Of a stretch of 64,000 bases of DNA, positions 18,130 through 28,338 are shown one piece after another. The position numbers were made by a program, and so were the translations under genes. Each line of letters opens with the position of its first letter. Positions within the stretch are counted from its first letter, which is position 1. The notes below the pieces were generated by a model. That model was not told the DNA's origin. It ran no database searches and worked only from the letters and a program-made list of their open reading frames with translations. Source of the stretch: an uncultured Rhodoblastus sp. GTDB taxonomy: Bacteria; Pseudomonadota; Alphaproteobacteria; Rhizobiales; Beijerinckiaceae. The DNA is taken from contig NZ_CAIUXT010000120.1 in the NCBI RefSeq assembly GCF_903903185.1, positions 19,021-83,020 of the forward strand, read 5' to 3'.

Positions 18130-19167
18130 ATGAAAATTTGCATCGTCACCGACGCATGGCGCCCCCAGGTCAATGGCGTCGCCATCACCCTCGCCAACCT
18201 GATGGCCGCCGGCGAAAAGCTCGGCCATGAATTCGTCGCCATCGGCCCGGACCGGTTCCACACCATCGCCGCGCCGTCCTATCCCGAAATCCGGCTGGCG
18301 CTGACCAGCCCCAAGGCGGTCGGCGAACTCATCCGCGCGCATCGGCCCGATCATATTCATATCGCCACCGAGGGGCCGCTCGGCGTCGCCGCCAGCTATT
18401 GGTGTCCGCGCAACGGCGAACTATTCACGACGAGCTACCACACCCGTTTCCCGGAATATGTCGAGGCGCGCTGGCCGATCCCCGCCGCTTGGTCCTATGC
18501 GGCGCTGCGCCATTTCCATCAGGGCGGCGCCGGCCTGATGGTCGCCACCCAGACGCTCGCCGACGATCTTCACGCGAGGGGGTTCCAGCGGCCGATGCTG
18601 TGGCCGCGCGGCGTCGACGAGCAAATGTTCCGGCCCGTGGCGGAACTGCCGGCGGAACTGAAAAACCTGGCGCGCCCGTTCTTCCTCTATTGCGGCCGGG
18701 TGGCGCCGGAGAAGAACATCGAGGCCTTTCTGGCGCTCGACCTGCCGGGCTCGAAAATCGTCGTCGGCGACGGCCCGGCGCGCGCGCCGTTGCAGGAGAG
18801 GTTTCCAGACGCCTGTTTCGTCGGCGTGAAACCGCGCGAAAAACTGGCGGGTTTTTATTCCGCCGCCGATGTCTTCGTCTTCCCCAGCCGCACCGACACG
18901 TTTGGCAATGTCATGCTGGAGGCTTTGGCCTGCGGCGCGCCGGTCGCCGCCTTCCCCGTTCCCGGCCCGGTCGATATCGTCACCGATCCGCGCATCGGCG
19001 TGCTCGACGAGGACTTGCGCGCCGCCTGCCTCGGCGCGTTGAAACTGTCGCGCGAAAACTGCCGCGATCACGCCTTGCGTTATACCTGGCCGGAAAGCGC
19101 GCGCCTGTTCATCGAAAATGTTTTGCGCGCGAGGGCTGAGGCTTTTTCGCGGCGGGTTTCGGCCTGA
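18130..19167 (+). CDS. glycosyltransferase, GT4 family (GT-B fold)
   Basis: A 345-residue cytosolic or membrane-associated retaining glycosyltransferase. The N-terminal acceptor domain begins MKICIVTDAWRPQVNGVAITL, the usual opening of GT4 mannosyl/glucosyl lipid transferases. FLYCGRVAPEKNIEAFLALDLPG marks the C-terminal nucleotide-sugar domain, and VFPSRTDTFGNVMLEALACGAPVAAFPVPGP carries the ExxxxxxxE-type donor motif. It resembles the alpha-mannosyltransferase/SqdX branch, so glycolipid or polysaccharide synthesis is plausible. Donor and acceptor are not predictable here. Confidence 0.9.
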   Translation: MKICIVTDAWRPQVNGVAITLANLMAAGEKLGHEFVAIGPDRFHTIAAPSYPEIRLALTSPKAVGELIRAHRPDHIHIATEGPLGVAASYWCPRNGELFTTSYHTRFPEYVEARWPIPAAWSYAALRHFHQGGAGLMVATQTLADDLHARGFQRPMLWPRGVDEQMFRPVAELPAELKNLARPFFLYCGRVAPEKNIEAFLALDLPGSKIVVGDGPARAPLQERFPDACFVGVKPREKLAGFYSAADVFVFPSRTDTFGNVMLEALACGAPVAAFPVPGPVDIVTDPRIGVLDEDLRAACLGALKLSRENCRDHALRYTWPESARLFIENVLRARAEAFSRRVSA

Positions 19168-19273
19168 AGGGTGCTACGGCGACCGGCGCCGACCTGCTCA
19201 AAAACAGGAATTTCGGCGGCCATTGCGGGATTCGGCTGCAAAGCTTGCCCATAAGCGCTGCTTCGCAAAAACG

Positions 19274-20134
19274 CTAATCCGCCAAATGCCTTGCGAACCA
19301 ATCGACAGCAAGGCGAGCGCTTTCGTCAAAACCGGCTTCGTAAGCGGTAAAGTGGCCGCCGGAGATCTGGACAAGGTCGATCAACGGGACCGTCGCCGCG
19401 ATCTTGATCCCTTCGTCCGGCGGCGTGAGTCTGTCATCGGGCGCGACAATGCAGCGCAGCGGGATTCGGGTCCTGACCAGGAAGTCGATGGGCTCGAAGG
19501 GCTCCGTGAGGGCGCCAATTCTGACCTCGTTGCGCCAGGTCGGCGCCCGCTCCCTGCTGACCCGAGTGAACCAGTCATGCGCGTCATCCTGATACATGAT
19601 GCCGAGCCCGTCGGCAGTGGCCGTGGCGGCTGGAATGACATCGTCGAGACGTCCATTCTGAATGGCGGCGGTGATTTCTGCGACCGTTGCCGCGGAAAGC
19701 TGCAATCCGCCCATGCTGAAGCCGGGAACCTGGGCGACGGCGCAACGGATCGGCAGAGGCTCCGCCGCAAGCATGATCACTTGTCCGCCGGAATAACTCG
19801 AACCCCAAACTCCGATGCGGTCGGGGTCGACTCCGGATTGGCGGCGCAACCACGCGATGGCGTCGCGATAACCCTCCAATTGCAAGCTCGGCGCAGGAGA
19901 CTGACGGGGCTCGCCATCGCTGACGCCAAAACCGAAGTGGTCATAAACGAGCGTCATGAATCCTGCGCAGGCAAAAGCTTCGGCGTAAAGATCGAGAAAC
20001 ATCTCGCGCACGGCCGTGAGCCCGTGCGCCATCACGACGCCCGGCTTCGGCGTGTCGCCTTCCGGTCGATACAGCCATCCCCGAAGCGCGGCGCCATGGG
20101 AGGTGAACGTGACATCCTCTCGAGAAAATTTCAT
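19274..20134 (-). CDS. alpha/beta hydrolase (serine hydrolase)
   Basis: A 286-residue alpha/beta hydrolase. I chose the start at 20134 (MKFSREDVTF), with GGAG 6 nt upstream. Visible elements are the strand-3/oxyanion motif VMAHGLTAVREMFLDLYAEAF, the nucleophile elbow GVWGSSYSGGQ, a late acidic residue in IVAPDDRLTPPDEG and the C-terminal His in QISGGHFTAYE. It resembles the dienelactone hydrolase/YcjY-like group. The substrate is unknown; there are no metabolic neighbours. Confidence 0.87.
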   Translation of the reverse strand: MKFSREDVTFTSHGAALRGWLYRPEGDTPKPGVVMAHGLTAVREMFLDLYAEAFACAGFMTLVYDHFGFGVSDGEPRQSPAPSLQLEGYRDAIAWLRRQSGVDPDRIGVWGSSYSGGQVIMLAAEPLPIRCAVAQVPGFSMGGLQLSAATVAEITAAIQNGRLDDVIPAATATADGLGIMYQDDAHDWFTRVSRERAPTWRNEVRIGALTEPFEPIDFLVRTRIPLRCIVAPDDRLTPPDEGIKIAATVPLIDLVQISGGHFTAYEAGFDESARLAVDWFARHLAD

Positions 20135-20878
20135 TGAAATCTCCAGGCTGCCGTTACTCGCTCCCGCCAAGATTGGCGATCGACCGGCTTGAAGTCAATC
20201 GGCGAACGGCGGTCCCATGACCGGAGTCGGAGCCACGATGACGCCGGCGCCGACCGATCGAAAAGCGCGCCTTTGCGCCGACCGCCGCTGCTGCCGATGC
20301 GGGTCGGGACGGCGAACCGTGGGAGCGGCCCAAGCGAAGCGGAACCCTGTTCGAGCGAACCGAAGGTCCGCGTTTGAGTGTTTTCCAGCGAAGCGGATGC
20401 CGGTTCGCATGCAGAAAAAACGTAAAAAAAGTAACTAGAACCCCTTTTCCGTTCAATCGGATCGGAAAATGCTCTGGCGGATAAAACTTCAAAACGCGAA
20501 CTCGAGCGTTTTCGGTGAACAAAATTTGTCCGGACGCGCCAGTTATTTTTTTAATATATATTCTCTTGCGAAAAGTCTCCAAATTGTCGGAAATATGCTC
20601 TATTCAAAAAATAGCATAAATTGACGGTTGCACGCCCTGTTTGCCGCCGGCGAAATTTCAGAATGGTCCGCAGTTGGGCATCCAGGCGCTTTCGTTTGGT
20701 TCAAGCGCGCGGATGTCAGCTCGGGCGTCATGACCCGGTCATTCGCATGACCAGATGCGGGCATTCACCGACATGGGTCCATGTCCGGCATCGAAGGGCG
20801 AAACCCTGCGATTTCAGGCGCATGGAATAGACCGGCGGATCCTTTTGGGCTCGCAGAGGGCAAAAAAAGGGACATGCG
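20135..20878. other. long intergenic region without a supported gene
   Basis: About 740 bp with no ORF that has both a ribosome site and family-like composition. The stretch ~20430-20620 is notably A/T rich. Near the kinase start are two small palindromes, ATGACC-C-GGTCAT at 20730-20742 and ACATGG-GT-CCATGT at 20771-20784, which could be regulator sites or hairpins in the leader. Otherwise nothing recognised. Confidence 0.5.
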
Positions 20879-21955
20879 ATGACAGGCAGGGACGCCAAGA
20901 GGGTTAAGGAACTGCTCGACACCGATCATCTGGCCGAGGCGCTGGAAAGTGACCGGTTCAAGCAGTTCCTCGACCACGTGCCGGTGGCCATCGCCGTTTC
21001 GGAACTCCATCCTTCCGAAACCGTCACCTATGCCAACCTGGAATTCGAAAGGCTGACGGGTAAATCTGTCGCAGAAATTGAAGGCAAGAGCTGGCGAACC
21101 CTGCCCGGGGTCGCCGCCGCCGACGACGACAACCGAAAATTGAGCGATGCGGTAAGAGACGATGAGGAATATATCGGCGAATTCATCATCGAGCATGATG
21201 CCGGATCGGTGAATGTGGACGCCTGGTCCAATACAATCGAAGACGAGACCGGGAAGCCGATATTCCGTCTTGTCGCACTTGCAAGCGTGTCGCGCGCCGC
21301 CGTCGGCGAGCCGCAGGCGAAGGCGAAGGCGTTGCCGGGAAACGATGTTCTTCTTCGCGAACTGCAACACCGCGTCAAAAACAATCTCCAGTTGATCACG
21401 GCCTTGATCCGGATGGAGGCGCGCAAGGCGCCCGACGACGCGATTGTCCAAAGCTTCGACAGGCTTGCCGGCAGGATTCACGCGCTGGCCGTTTTGTACG
21501 ACGCCCTTTCGCAAGAAAATGCCAATGACACCGTCGACCTTGGGGCCTATCTCGGACAGATAGCGACGTCGGTCATCCAGGCCCACGCCACCGAAGGCAT
21601 TCGTCTCGACATCAAACTCGATACGTGGCCCGCATCGGTAAACGTGGCCATGCCGGCTGGACTTGTCGTGAATGAATTGCTGACCAACGCGCTGAAGCAC
21701 GCCTTCGTCGGGCGCGATGGAGGCGCCATCAAACTTCACAGCCTGATCGACGACCGCGGTTGCCAAATTGTTGTTGCCGACGATGGCGTCGGTCTGCCTG
21801 AAGGCGTGGTCTGGCCGAAGCCCGGAAAACTCGGCGCGATCATCGTCCAGTCCTTGAGGCAAAACGCATCGGCGAAAGTGGCCGTGACGTCATCGCCGGG
21901 GAAAGGCATGAGCGTGACGATATCTTTCACGAAAGCCTCCGGATCATTGAAATAG
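20879..21955 (+). CDS. PAS-domain sensor histidine kinase, HisKA_2/HWE-related
   Basis: A 358-residue soluble kinase. A PAS domain spans about residues 25-135 (VTYANLEFERLTGKSVAEIEGKSW). The HisKA_2 phospho-acceptor motif is LLRELQHRVKNNLQLITALI, with His in QHR. The ATPase has VVNELLTNALKHAFVGRDGG and DDGVGLPEGV. The kinase group is typical of alphaproteobacterial light/stress sensing, often upstream of PhyR. No PhyR/NepR/EcfG genes are nearby. AAAGGGA lies before the ATG. Ligand and partner are unknown. Confidence 0.9.
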   Translation: MTGRDAKRVKELLDTDHLAEALESDRFKQFLDHVPVAIAVSELHPSETVTYANLEFERLTGKSVAEIEGKSWRTLPGVAAADDDNRKLSDAVRDDEEYIGEFIIEHDAGSVNVDAWSNTIEDETGKPIFRLVALASVSRAAVGEPQAKAKALPGNDVLLRELQHRVKNNLQLITALIRMEARKAPDDAIVQSFDRLAGRIHALAVLYDALSQENANDTVDLGAYLGQIATSVIQAHATEGIRLDIKLDTWPASVNVAMPAGLVVNELLTNALKHAFVGRDGGAIKLHSLIDDRGCQIVVADDGVGLPEGVVWPKPGKLGAIIVQSLRQNASAKVAVTSSPGKGMSVTISFTKASGSLK

Positions 21956-22036
21956 CCTTCGCGAAGCGTTGGACCTCCTGGCGCCAGTTTGCGATTGCAG
22001 TCTGCGGTCGGCGCCCAACGCCCGGTTTTCATCCTC

Positions 22037-23110
22037 TCAAATCCAGTCCGCGACCCCCGTCCCCACCGCCTCCTCGATCTGGCTCATGCCCCGCGCGCGC
22101 AGATGCGCGGCCAGTCCGGCCTTGATGCGTTCGATCAGGCCCATGCCCTCGTAAACCAGCGCCGAATAGAGCTGGATCAGCGTCGCGCCCGCCTCGATCT
22201 TGGCCCAGGCGGCTTCCGGGCTGTCGACGCCGCCGACGCCGATCAGCGGGAATTGCTTTTCGACCCGTAAAAAGGTCTGCGCCAGCATGTGCGTCGAGAG
22301 CGCGAACAAGGGCGCGCCCGAAAGGCCGCCGATCTCGCTTTGCGCATCGTCGCGCATTGTATCGGGACGCGACGAGGTGGTGTTGGAGACGATCACGCCG
22401 TCGATGTTTTTCGCGCGGGCGACCCGCACCACGCCGTCGAGTTCCTTGAGCGTCAGGTCGGGGGCGATTTTGAGCAGCACCGGACGGCGCGGCAGGGTCT
22501 CCGCCGCCTCGTCGCGCGCCTCCAGCACACGGGCGAGCAGGTCGTCGAGCGCGCCGGCCTGTTGCAGATTGCGCAGGCCGGGCGTGTTGGGCGAGGAGAC
22601 ATTTATCGTGAAATAGCTGGCCAGATCGGCGAAAGCCCAGATGCCGGCGACATAATCGGCGGCTCGGTCGGTCGCCTCCTTGTTGGCGCCTATATTGACC
22701 CCGACCACCCCGCCTTTGGCGCTGCGCGCCAGCAGCCTATCGCGCGCCGCCGCGTGGCCCTGGTTGTTAAAGCCGAAACGGTTGATGACGCCGCGATCCT
22801 CATGCAGCCGGAACAGCCGCGGTTTTGCATTGCCAACTTGAGGGAGCGGCGTCAGCGTGCCGACCTCGGCAAAGCCGAAACCGAGTTGCAGCAAAGCGTC
22901 GGGAACGCGGGCGTCCTTGTCGAAACCGGCGGCCATGCCGACCGGATTGACAAAATCCAGTCCGAAAACATTTTGCGCGAGAATGTCGTCATCGACCGGC
23001 GCCGGCGGCAGCGGAAAATAGCGCAAGGCGAAAACCGTCAGATTATGCGCGCGCTCGGCCTGGACCGCATGAAGCATCGGCAAGGCGACGGAATCGAAAA
23101 AACCCATCAT
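22037..23110 (-). CDS. pyrD: dihydroorotate dehydrogenase (quinone), class 2
   Basis: FMN enzyme oxidising dihydroorotate to orotate with quinone as acceptor, step four of pyrimidine synthesis, on the inner membrane face. The 357 residues fit class 2. Motifs are FVNPVGMAAGFDKDARV, RLFRLHEDRGVINRFGFNNQG, NVSSPNTPGLRNLQ and VSNTTSSRP. The amphipathic N-terminal helix for membrane contact is present (SVALPMLHAVQAERAHNL). The start overlaps the upstream DUF952 stop by 4 bp, so the pair is coupled. Confidence 0.95.
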   Translation of the reverse strand: MMGFFDSVALPMLHAVQAERAHNLTVFALRYFPLPPAPVDDDILAQNVFGLDFVNPVGMAAGFDKDARVPDALLQLGFGFAEVGTLTPLPQVGNAKPRLFRLHEDRGVINRFGFNNQGHAAARDRLLARSAKGGVVGVNIGANKEATDRAADYVAGIWAFADLASYFTINVSSPNTPGLRNLQQAGALDDLLARVLEARDEAAETLPRRPVLLKIAPDLTLKELDGVVRVARAKNIDGVIVSNTTSSRPDTMRDDAQSEIGGLSGAPLFALSTHMLAQTFLRVEKQFPLIGVGGVDSPEAAWAKIEAGATLIQLYSALVYEGMGLIERIKAGLAAHLRARGMSQIEEAVGTGVADWI

Positions 23111-23451
23111 GTGAAAATTCCGGAAAAATCGGGCGCGCCGTCGGCGCGAAGCGGCAGGGGAATTTTTGTCACCGCCAGCGCGGTCGGCAGCGGGCCGTAA
23201 AGATGCGGGAAGGGGGCGCCGCCGCGCGAAATCTCATAGACCAGTTTTTCGCCCAAAATTTCCTCCTCGACGCCGACCAGCAGCAGGCCGGGGCGGCCAA
23301 AAAAATACTTCGCCGCCGTCTCCTCGACTTGCGCGCGCGTCGAGAAATGGATGAAGCCGTCGGCGAGATCGACGCCTGAACCGGCAAAAACGCCTTCGAC
23401 GAGCGCCGCCTCCCATTCCTGCGCCGTCAAGATTTTATAGATCAGAGCCAA
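23107..23451 (-). CDS. DUF952 domain protein
   Basis: A 114-residue single-domain protein. The IYKILTAQEWEAALVEGVFAGSGVDLADGFIHFST block is the DUF952 signature. The family is small and cytosolic; its fold relates to ADP-ribosyltransferase-like folds, but no activity is established. The stop overlaps the pyrD start (ATGA), an arrangement I have seen in other alphaproteobacteria, suggesting co-expression with pyrimidine synthesis. Confidence 0.85.
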   Translation of the reverse strand: MALIYKILTAQEWEAALVEGVFAGSGVDLADGFIHFSTRAQVEETAAKYFFGRPGLLLVGVEEEILGEKLVYEISRGGAPFPHLYGPLPTALAVTKIPLPLRADGAPDFSGIFT

Positions 23452-23656
23452 GCCGCATCCCCCGCGTCAACCCCGGATTTACGCATTTTTCTCGCCACGG
23501 CGCCAGACGCGAGCGTGGCCGCGATGCGGGAATCGCGGCAAATTGCCGGCCATTGGCCTGGAAATGCTGGTTTTGTCGCTGCGCAGAAGCTAAAACCTTC
23601 GGCTCTCACCCTTTGAAATGGAGGCGGCGGAGCTTTTTCGCCGAAAACCAGCCGGA

Positions 23657-25348
23657 ATGACGCAAAACCTGCCCGACCTCGCCGCATTCGCCCGCCAATC
23701 GACCGCCTGGCCGTTCGAGGAAGCGAAGAAACTTGTGGCGAGGATCGAGCGCACCGGCCAGAAACAGGTGCTGTTCGAGACCGGCTATGGTCCTTCGGGC
23801 CTGCCGCATATCGGCACGTTCGGCGAAGTCGCGCGCACCACCATGGTGCGCCACGCCTTCCGCACCCTGACCGGCGACGCCATCCCGACGCGGCTGCTGG
23901 CCTTTTCCGACGATCTCGACGGATTGCGGAAAGTGCCCGAAAATATTCCCAACAAGGATCTGGTCGCGGCGCATCTGGGCAAGCCCTTGACCCAGGTTCC
24001 CGATCCATTTGGCGAATATTCGAGCTTTGGCGCACATAACAACGCGCGGTTGCGCGCCTTTCTCGACGCCTTCGGCTTCGATTACGAATTCGCGTCGGCG
24101 ACCGCATATTATCAATCCGGCCGGTTCGACGCGACCTTGCTGAAAGTGTTGGCGCGGTATGAAAAAGTGCAAAAAATCATGCTGCCTTCGCTGCGCGCCG
24201 AGCGCGCGGCCTCCTATGCGCCCTTCCTGCCGATTCATCCGCGCACCGGCGTCGTCATGCAGGTTCCGCTCGACGAGATCGATGTGGCGCGGGGGCTGTT
24301 GGTCTGGCGCGACCCCGATACGGGCGAAAAATTCGAGACGCCGGTGACCGGCGGCCAGTGCAAGCTGCAATGGAAGCCCGACTGGGCGATGCGCTGGTGC
24401 GCGCTTGGCGTCGATTACGAAATGGCCGGCAAGGACCTGATCGATTCGGTCAAGCTGTCGGGCGAGATCGCCCGCGCGCTCGACGGCGCGCCGCCGGAAG
24501 GTTTCAACTACGAACTCTTCCTCGACGAGAACGGCCAGAAAATATCGAAATCGCGGGGCAATGGCCTGACCATCGACGAATGGCTGCGCTACGCCAGTCC
24601 CGAAAGCCTGTCGTTCTTCATGTACTGGAAGCCCCGCGAGGCCAAAAAACTCTATTTCGACGTGATTCCGCGCGCCGTGGACGAATATCTGGCCTTTCTC
24701 GACGCCTATCCGCGCCAGGACTGGAAATTGCGGCTCGGCAATCCGGTCTGGCACATTCATGCCGGCGAACCGCCGGCGCCCGAGTTCATCCATCGCGGCG
24801 ACGGCGAGGACGGCGAGGCCGGAAAGACCGCGATTTCCTTCGCCATGCTGCTCAATCTGGCGGCGGTGGCCAATAGCGAAGACCCTGCGGTGCTGTGGGG
24901 CTTCCTGCGCCGCTATGCGCCCGACGCCAGCCCGGAGAAATTCCCGCGCCTCGACGCGATGATCGGTTACGCCGTGGCCTATTTCCGCGATTTCGTGCGG
25001 CCGAAGAAGGTTTTTCGCGCGGCCGACGAAGTGGAGCGGGCGGCGCTGGAAAAGCTTGGCGAGGGGCTCGCCGCCCTGCCGCAAGGCGCCAGCGCCGAAC
25101 AGGCGCAGACCCTGCTTTACGACGTGGCGCGGCCGATCCCGCGCTATCAGAATTTATCCGCCAAGGGCGCGACGCCGGAACGGCCCGGCGTATCGAACGA
25201 CTGGTTCAACATGCTCTATCAGGTGCTGCTCGGCGAAGATCGCGGCCCGCGCTTCGGCTCTTTCATCGCGCTTTATGGCGTCGACAACACCCGGGCGCTG
25301 ATCGCCGACGCCCTGGCGGGCAAATTCCTCAAGGCCGTCGCCCCCTGA
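23657..25348 (+). CDS. lysK: lysyl-tRNA synthetase, class I
   Basis: Class I LysRS charging tRNA-Lys. The Rossmann signature is [16 protein letters not shown] (HIGH box) and the KMSKS box is [11 protein letters not shown] helical anticodon-binding C-terminus follows. Length is ~563 residues from the ATG at 23657 (MTQNLPDLA). The ORF track starts 13 codons earlier; neither has a strong Shine-Dalgarno, so the start is uncertain. Class I LysRS is common in alphaproteobacteria in place of the class II enzyme. The 3' end overlaps the convergent glycosyltransferase by 20 bp. Confidence 0.93.
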   Translation: MTQNLPDLAAFARQSTAWPFEEAKKLVARIERTGQKQVLFETGYGPSGLPHIGTFGEVARTTMVRHAFRTLTGDAIPTRLLAFSDDLDGLRKVPENIPNKDLVAAHLGKPLTQVPDPFGEYSSFGAHNNARLRAFLDAFGFDYEFASATAYYQSGRFDATLLKVLARYEKVQKIMLPSLRAERAASYAPFLPIHPRTGVVMQVPLDEIDVARGLLVWRDPDTGEKFETPVTGGQCKLQWKPDWAMRWCALGVDYEMAGKDLIDSVKLSGEIARALDGAPPEGFNYELFLDENGQKISKSRGNGLTIDEWLRYASPESLSFFMYWKPREAKKLYFDVIPRAVDEYLAFLDAYPRQDWKLRLGNPVWHIHAGEPPAPEFIHRGDGEDGEAGKTAISFAMLLNLAAVANSEDPAVLWGFLRRYAPDASPEKFPRLDAMIGYAVAYFRDFVRPKKVFRAADEVERAALEKLGEGLAALPQGASAEQAQTLLYDVARPIPRYQNLSAKGATPERPGVSNDWFNMLYQVLLGEDRGPRFGSFIALYGVDNTRALIADALAGKFLKAVAP

Positions 25349-27221
25349 TCGGGTCCGGGATCGGGCGGAACCGTTGGCGCGGCAGGTGGCTGGTCTTGGT
25401 CCATACAAAAGGCTGGCGCGTCCATTCCCAGAGGGCGCGCCAGGCGGCGAAACTGAGCGCCAGCAAATAGACGGGCGCCAGCAGCAGGACCGGCGAGGCG
25501 CTCAAATTCCGCCGCCTCATGCCGATCAAGTTCGGCGTGACGAAAACCAGCGCGCCGAACAGGACGATGCCGAGGCTGAAGCTGTCGAGTATCAGGCGCT
25601 CGGGGTCTTGCGGCGCAAGCAGGTCGCCGAACCACAGGTCGCGGATCAGGCGGACGACATAGAACGGGCCGAACAAGGGGCCGGCGATCAGGCTCGTCAT
25701 CGCGCAAAGCGCGGAAAAGGCCTCGAACAGGCCCATTTTGCGGATATTGCGGCGCGGCGTGCGCAGGAACACCGCCAAAGTCTGCATCCACCCCTTCATC
25801 CAGCGCGTTCGCTGCCCCAGCCAGTCGGAAAAATTTATCGGCGCGTCCTCGTAGGTCGCGGAATCGATGGTTTCGACGCGGTAGCCGAAACGCGCCAGCC
25901 GCAGGCCGATATCGGCGTCCTCGGTGACGTTCCAGGCGTCCCAGCCAGCCACGCGGCGCAACAGGTCGGTGCGGAAATGGTTCGACGTGCCGCCGAGCGG
26001 CATCGGCATGCCGAGCCTGCCGAGGCCCGGATTGACGACATCGAACAGCGCCGCATAGCTTATGGCGAAGAAATAGGCGAAAAAGCCGTCGCCGCCATTA
26101 TCCACCGCGAGGCGGGCCTGAAGGCAGGCGACGCGCGGCCCCGCCGCCGCGTAAGCCTCGGCGGCGACGCGCAATTGATCGGGCTCGGGCCGGTCTTCGG
26201 CGTCGAAAATCGTCAGCAATCGACCGCGCGCCAGCGGCAAGGCGACATTGAGCGCGCGCGGCTTGGTTTTAGGCGCGCCGGGCGGCGCGACCACGATTTC
26301 CATGTTCGGCGCGAGGCCCGCCGCCCGCAGCGCCGCCGACGTTTCAAAATCGTCGGCCTCGAGCACGAGCTTGACGTCGAGTTTTGCCGCCGGATAGTCG
26401 AGCGCCTTGAGCGCGGCGACGAACTGCGCCGCCACACTCGCCTCGCGGTACATCGGCGCGATGATCGTATAGGTCGGCAGCGCGCGCTCGCTCAAGCGAC
26501 GCGGCGGCGGCGGCGCGCGCAGTAAATGCGCGGCTATCGCGCAGGAGCGCACGTAAATGCCGCCGAAAAACAGCAGCGACAGCAACAGCGACGAAACGGC
26601 GAACAGGCGCGGCTCGCTCGCAAACATTCCCGCCAGCACCGCGAGGATCAGCGCGATGGCGAAAAAATTGCTCCGGCGCACTTGCGGCGCGCTGGCGCTG
26701 AGGCGGGCGTCTGCGCGCGGCAGGGCGAAGCTCGCGTCCTCCGACAGGGCGCGGCGGCCCTTGGCTCGCACCAGCGCGGAAAAGAATTTCGGCGCGCAGA
26801 CGGCGATGCGGCCCCACGCCCCAGGCGTGTCGGCGAGGCGCAAAAGATTGACGACCTGTTTGCCGCGCGGCGCCATCAGCCAGTCGAATTTTTCTGCGTT
26901 TGGGTCGGCGCGCGCGACGCTGGCGCGCAGCGCCGCGCGGTAATCGAAGCCGGGCGCCAGCACCATCGCGCGTTCGATGAAAGGGCAGTTCAGCCTTGAC
27001 GCCAGCGCCCGGTAATAGGCGCTCTCTTCGATCAGTCCCTCGGCGATCAGCGCTTCCTCCGCGCCGACGCCCTGTTCCCGGGCGCATAGCGCCGCCCATT
27101 GCAGGGCTTTTCGCGGGACATCCGCCTCGCTCAGAAACGCCACTTCCGGCGGCAGCAATTCTCCCGGCCACTCGGCCGCTTCGCAATTCTCGGCGATTCT
27201 ATATAAAGAAACGGAACGCAT
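25329..27221 (-). CDS. GspE_N (MshEN-like) domain fused to GT2 membrane glycosyltransferase
   Basis: About 630 residues. An N-terminal ~120-residue region ([38 protein letters not shown]) resembles the GspE_N/MshEN fold. A hydrophobic pair follows, then a GT2 catalytic domain ([14 protein letters not shown], then [33 protein letters not shown], and Q-R-T-R-W of the Q/RxxRW motif). C-terminal helices would form the translocation channel. It is a processive-type enzyme like cellulose-synthase relatives and probably makes a surface polysaccharide. MshEN domains can bind c-di-GMP. The ATG at 27221 lacks a clear Shine-Dalgarno; the ORF-track start is a TTG. Confidence 0.85.
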   Translation of the reverse strand: MRSVSLYRIAENCEAAEWPGELLPPEVAFLSEADVPRKALQWAALCAREQGVGAEEALIAEGLIEESAYYRALASRLNCPFIERAMVLAPGFDYRAALRASVARADPNAEKFDWLMAPRGKQVVNLLRLADTPGAWGRIAVCAPKFFSALVRAKGRRALSEDASFALPRADARLSASAPQVRRSNFFAIALILAVLAGMFASEPRLFAVSSLLLSLLFFGGIYVRSCAIAAHLLRAPPPPRRLSERALPTYTIIAPMYREASVAAQFVAALKALDYPAAKLDVKLVLEADDFETSAALRAAGLAPNMEIVVAPPGAPKTKPRALNVALPLARGRLLTIFDAEDRPEPDQLRVAAEAYAAAGPRVACLQARLAVDNGGDGFFAYFFAISYAALFDVVNPGLGRLGMPMPLGGTSNHFRTDLLRRVAGWDAWNVTEDADIGLRLARFGYRVETIDSATYEDAPINFSDWLGQRTRWMKGWMQTLAVFLRTPRRNIRKMGLFEAFSALCAMTSLIAGPLFGPFYVVRLIRDLWFGDLLAPQDPERLILDSFSLGIVLFGALVFVTPNLIGMRRRNLSASPVLLLAPVYLLALSFAAWRALWEWTRQPFVWTKTSHLPRQRFRPIPDPIRGRRP

Positions 27222-27241
27222 GAGCGAGACGGAATCGAAGG

Positions 27242-28150
27242 GTGAAAAAGGCAATGCGCGGCTACTATAACCGCCAAATACCGGCTTGGGCCAAGGCGAG
27301 TCTGCTTATCCTGATGTTTTTTTGGGTTCTGCAATCCAGCGGTTGCATAGCGGCCGAAAAAGACCCGGAAAACCAGGCAACGCCAAATCTATTCATTCCG
27401 AGTTTGTTCGATCCGAACAACCGTGCGGTTGCGCCTGATCCGGCGACGCTCAGGCCGATCCGCTTTCTCACCGCCGACGATTATCCGCCGTTCGAATTTC
27501 TGGGCGCCGACGGCGCGCTCGCCGGCTATAATATCGATCTGGCGCGGGCGCTTTGCGAGGAGTTGAAAATCTCCTGCACCATCCAGCCGCGCCGCTGGGA
27601 CAATCTCATCGACGCGCTGGAGGCGAAGGAGGGCGACGCCATCGTCGCCTCGCTCAAGGAAACGGCGGCGACACGCGACCGGGCGCGTTTCACCGCGCCC
27701 TATTACCTGACCCCGGCGCGTTTCGTCGCCGTTGCGGGTACGAAAAGTTTCGACGCGCGGCCGGAGGGTTTGCGCGGCGCGACCATCGGGGTTTTGGGCG
27801 GCAGCGCCCAAGAAGCCTTTTTGCGTGCGTTTTTTCCCGGCGTGACGCTCGTGCCTTTTCCCGACCGGGAGCAATTGATGGCGGCTCTGCTCGCCGGGCA
27901 ATTCGAACTCGCCTTCGACGATGCGATCGGTCTGGCGATCTGGATCAACGCGCAACGCAACCCCGGCTGCTGCGCTTTTCAGGGCGGGCCTTATCTGGAG
28001 CCGAGGTTCTTCGGCGAGGGCGTCGGCATCGGGGTGCGGCGCGACGACGACGCGCTCAGGCTGGCGCTGAACTGGGCGCTGCAAAGGCTCGACGAACGCG
28101 GCGTGATGACCGAGCTTTATCTGAAATATTTTCCGGTCGGAATTTATTGA
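27242..28150 (+). CDS. extracellular solute-binding protein, family 3-like
   Basis: A 302-residue exported protein. A signal peptide ends near SSGCIAAE; it could be a lipoprotein, but the lipobox is not canonical. The SBP_bac_3 fold reads FLTADDYPPFEFLGADGALAGYNIDLARALCEELKI and ends with a hinge-type C-terminus. Such proteins bind polar amino acids for an ABC importer or act as sensory periplasmic proteins. No permease or ATPase gene is adjacent, so it may serve as an orphan receptor. The start is a GTG; an ATG 12 nt later is an alternative. It is divergent from the glycosyltransferase. Confidence 0.85.
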   Translation: MKKAMRGYYNRQIPAWAKASLLILMFFWVLQSSGCIAAEKDPENQATPNLFIPSLFDPNNRAVAPDPATLRPIRFLTADDYPPFEFLGADGALAGYNIDLARALCEELKISCTIQPRRWDNLIDALEAKEGDAIVASLKETAATRDRARFTAPYYLTPARFVAVAGTKSFDARPEGLRGATIGVLGGSAQEAFLRAFFPGVTLVPFPDREQLMAALLAGQFELAFDDAIGLAIWINAQRNPGCCAFQGGPYLEPRFFGEGVGIGVRRDDDALRLALNWALQRLDERGVMTELYLKYFPVGIY

Positions 28151-28338
28151 AGGCGGCTGGGCGTTTTTCGGGGACGCCACGGCTTTACGCTGTTTTTTCA
28201 CGCGGATAACCGTCAAGACGCGATTGTGCCGGTCGGCGGAGCGTGCATGATGCCGCTCCGACCGCCTTGGTCCACCTCAAAAAGCCGACGGCGGCAAACG
28301 GAAATTTTCGGCACTCATTCGCTAACAGGGAGGAAGCG

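Noticed and set aside
20335-20380. EcfG-type general stress promoter upstream of the PAS kinase
   Set aside because: A GGAAC and a later CGTT are present, but the spacing is ~25 nt where 16-17 is expected.
23606-25084. 492-aa minus-strand ORF over lysK
   Set aside because: Antisense to class I LysRS with intact HIGH and KMSKS motifs.
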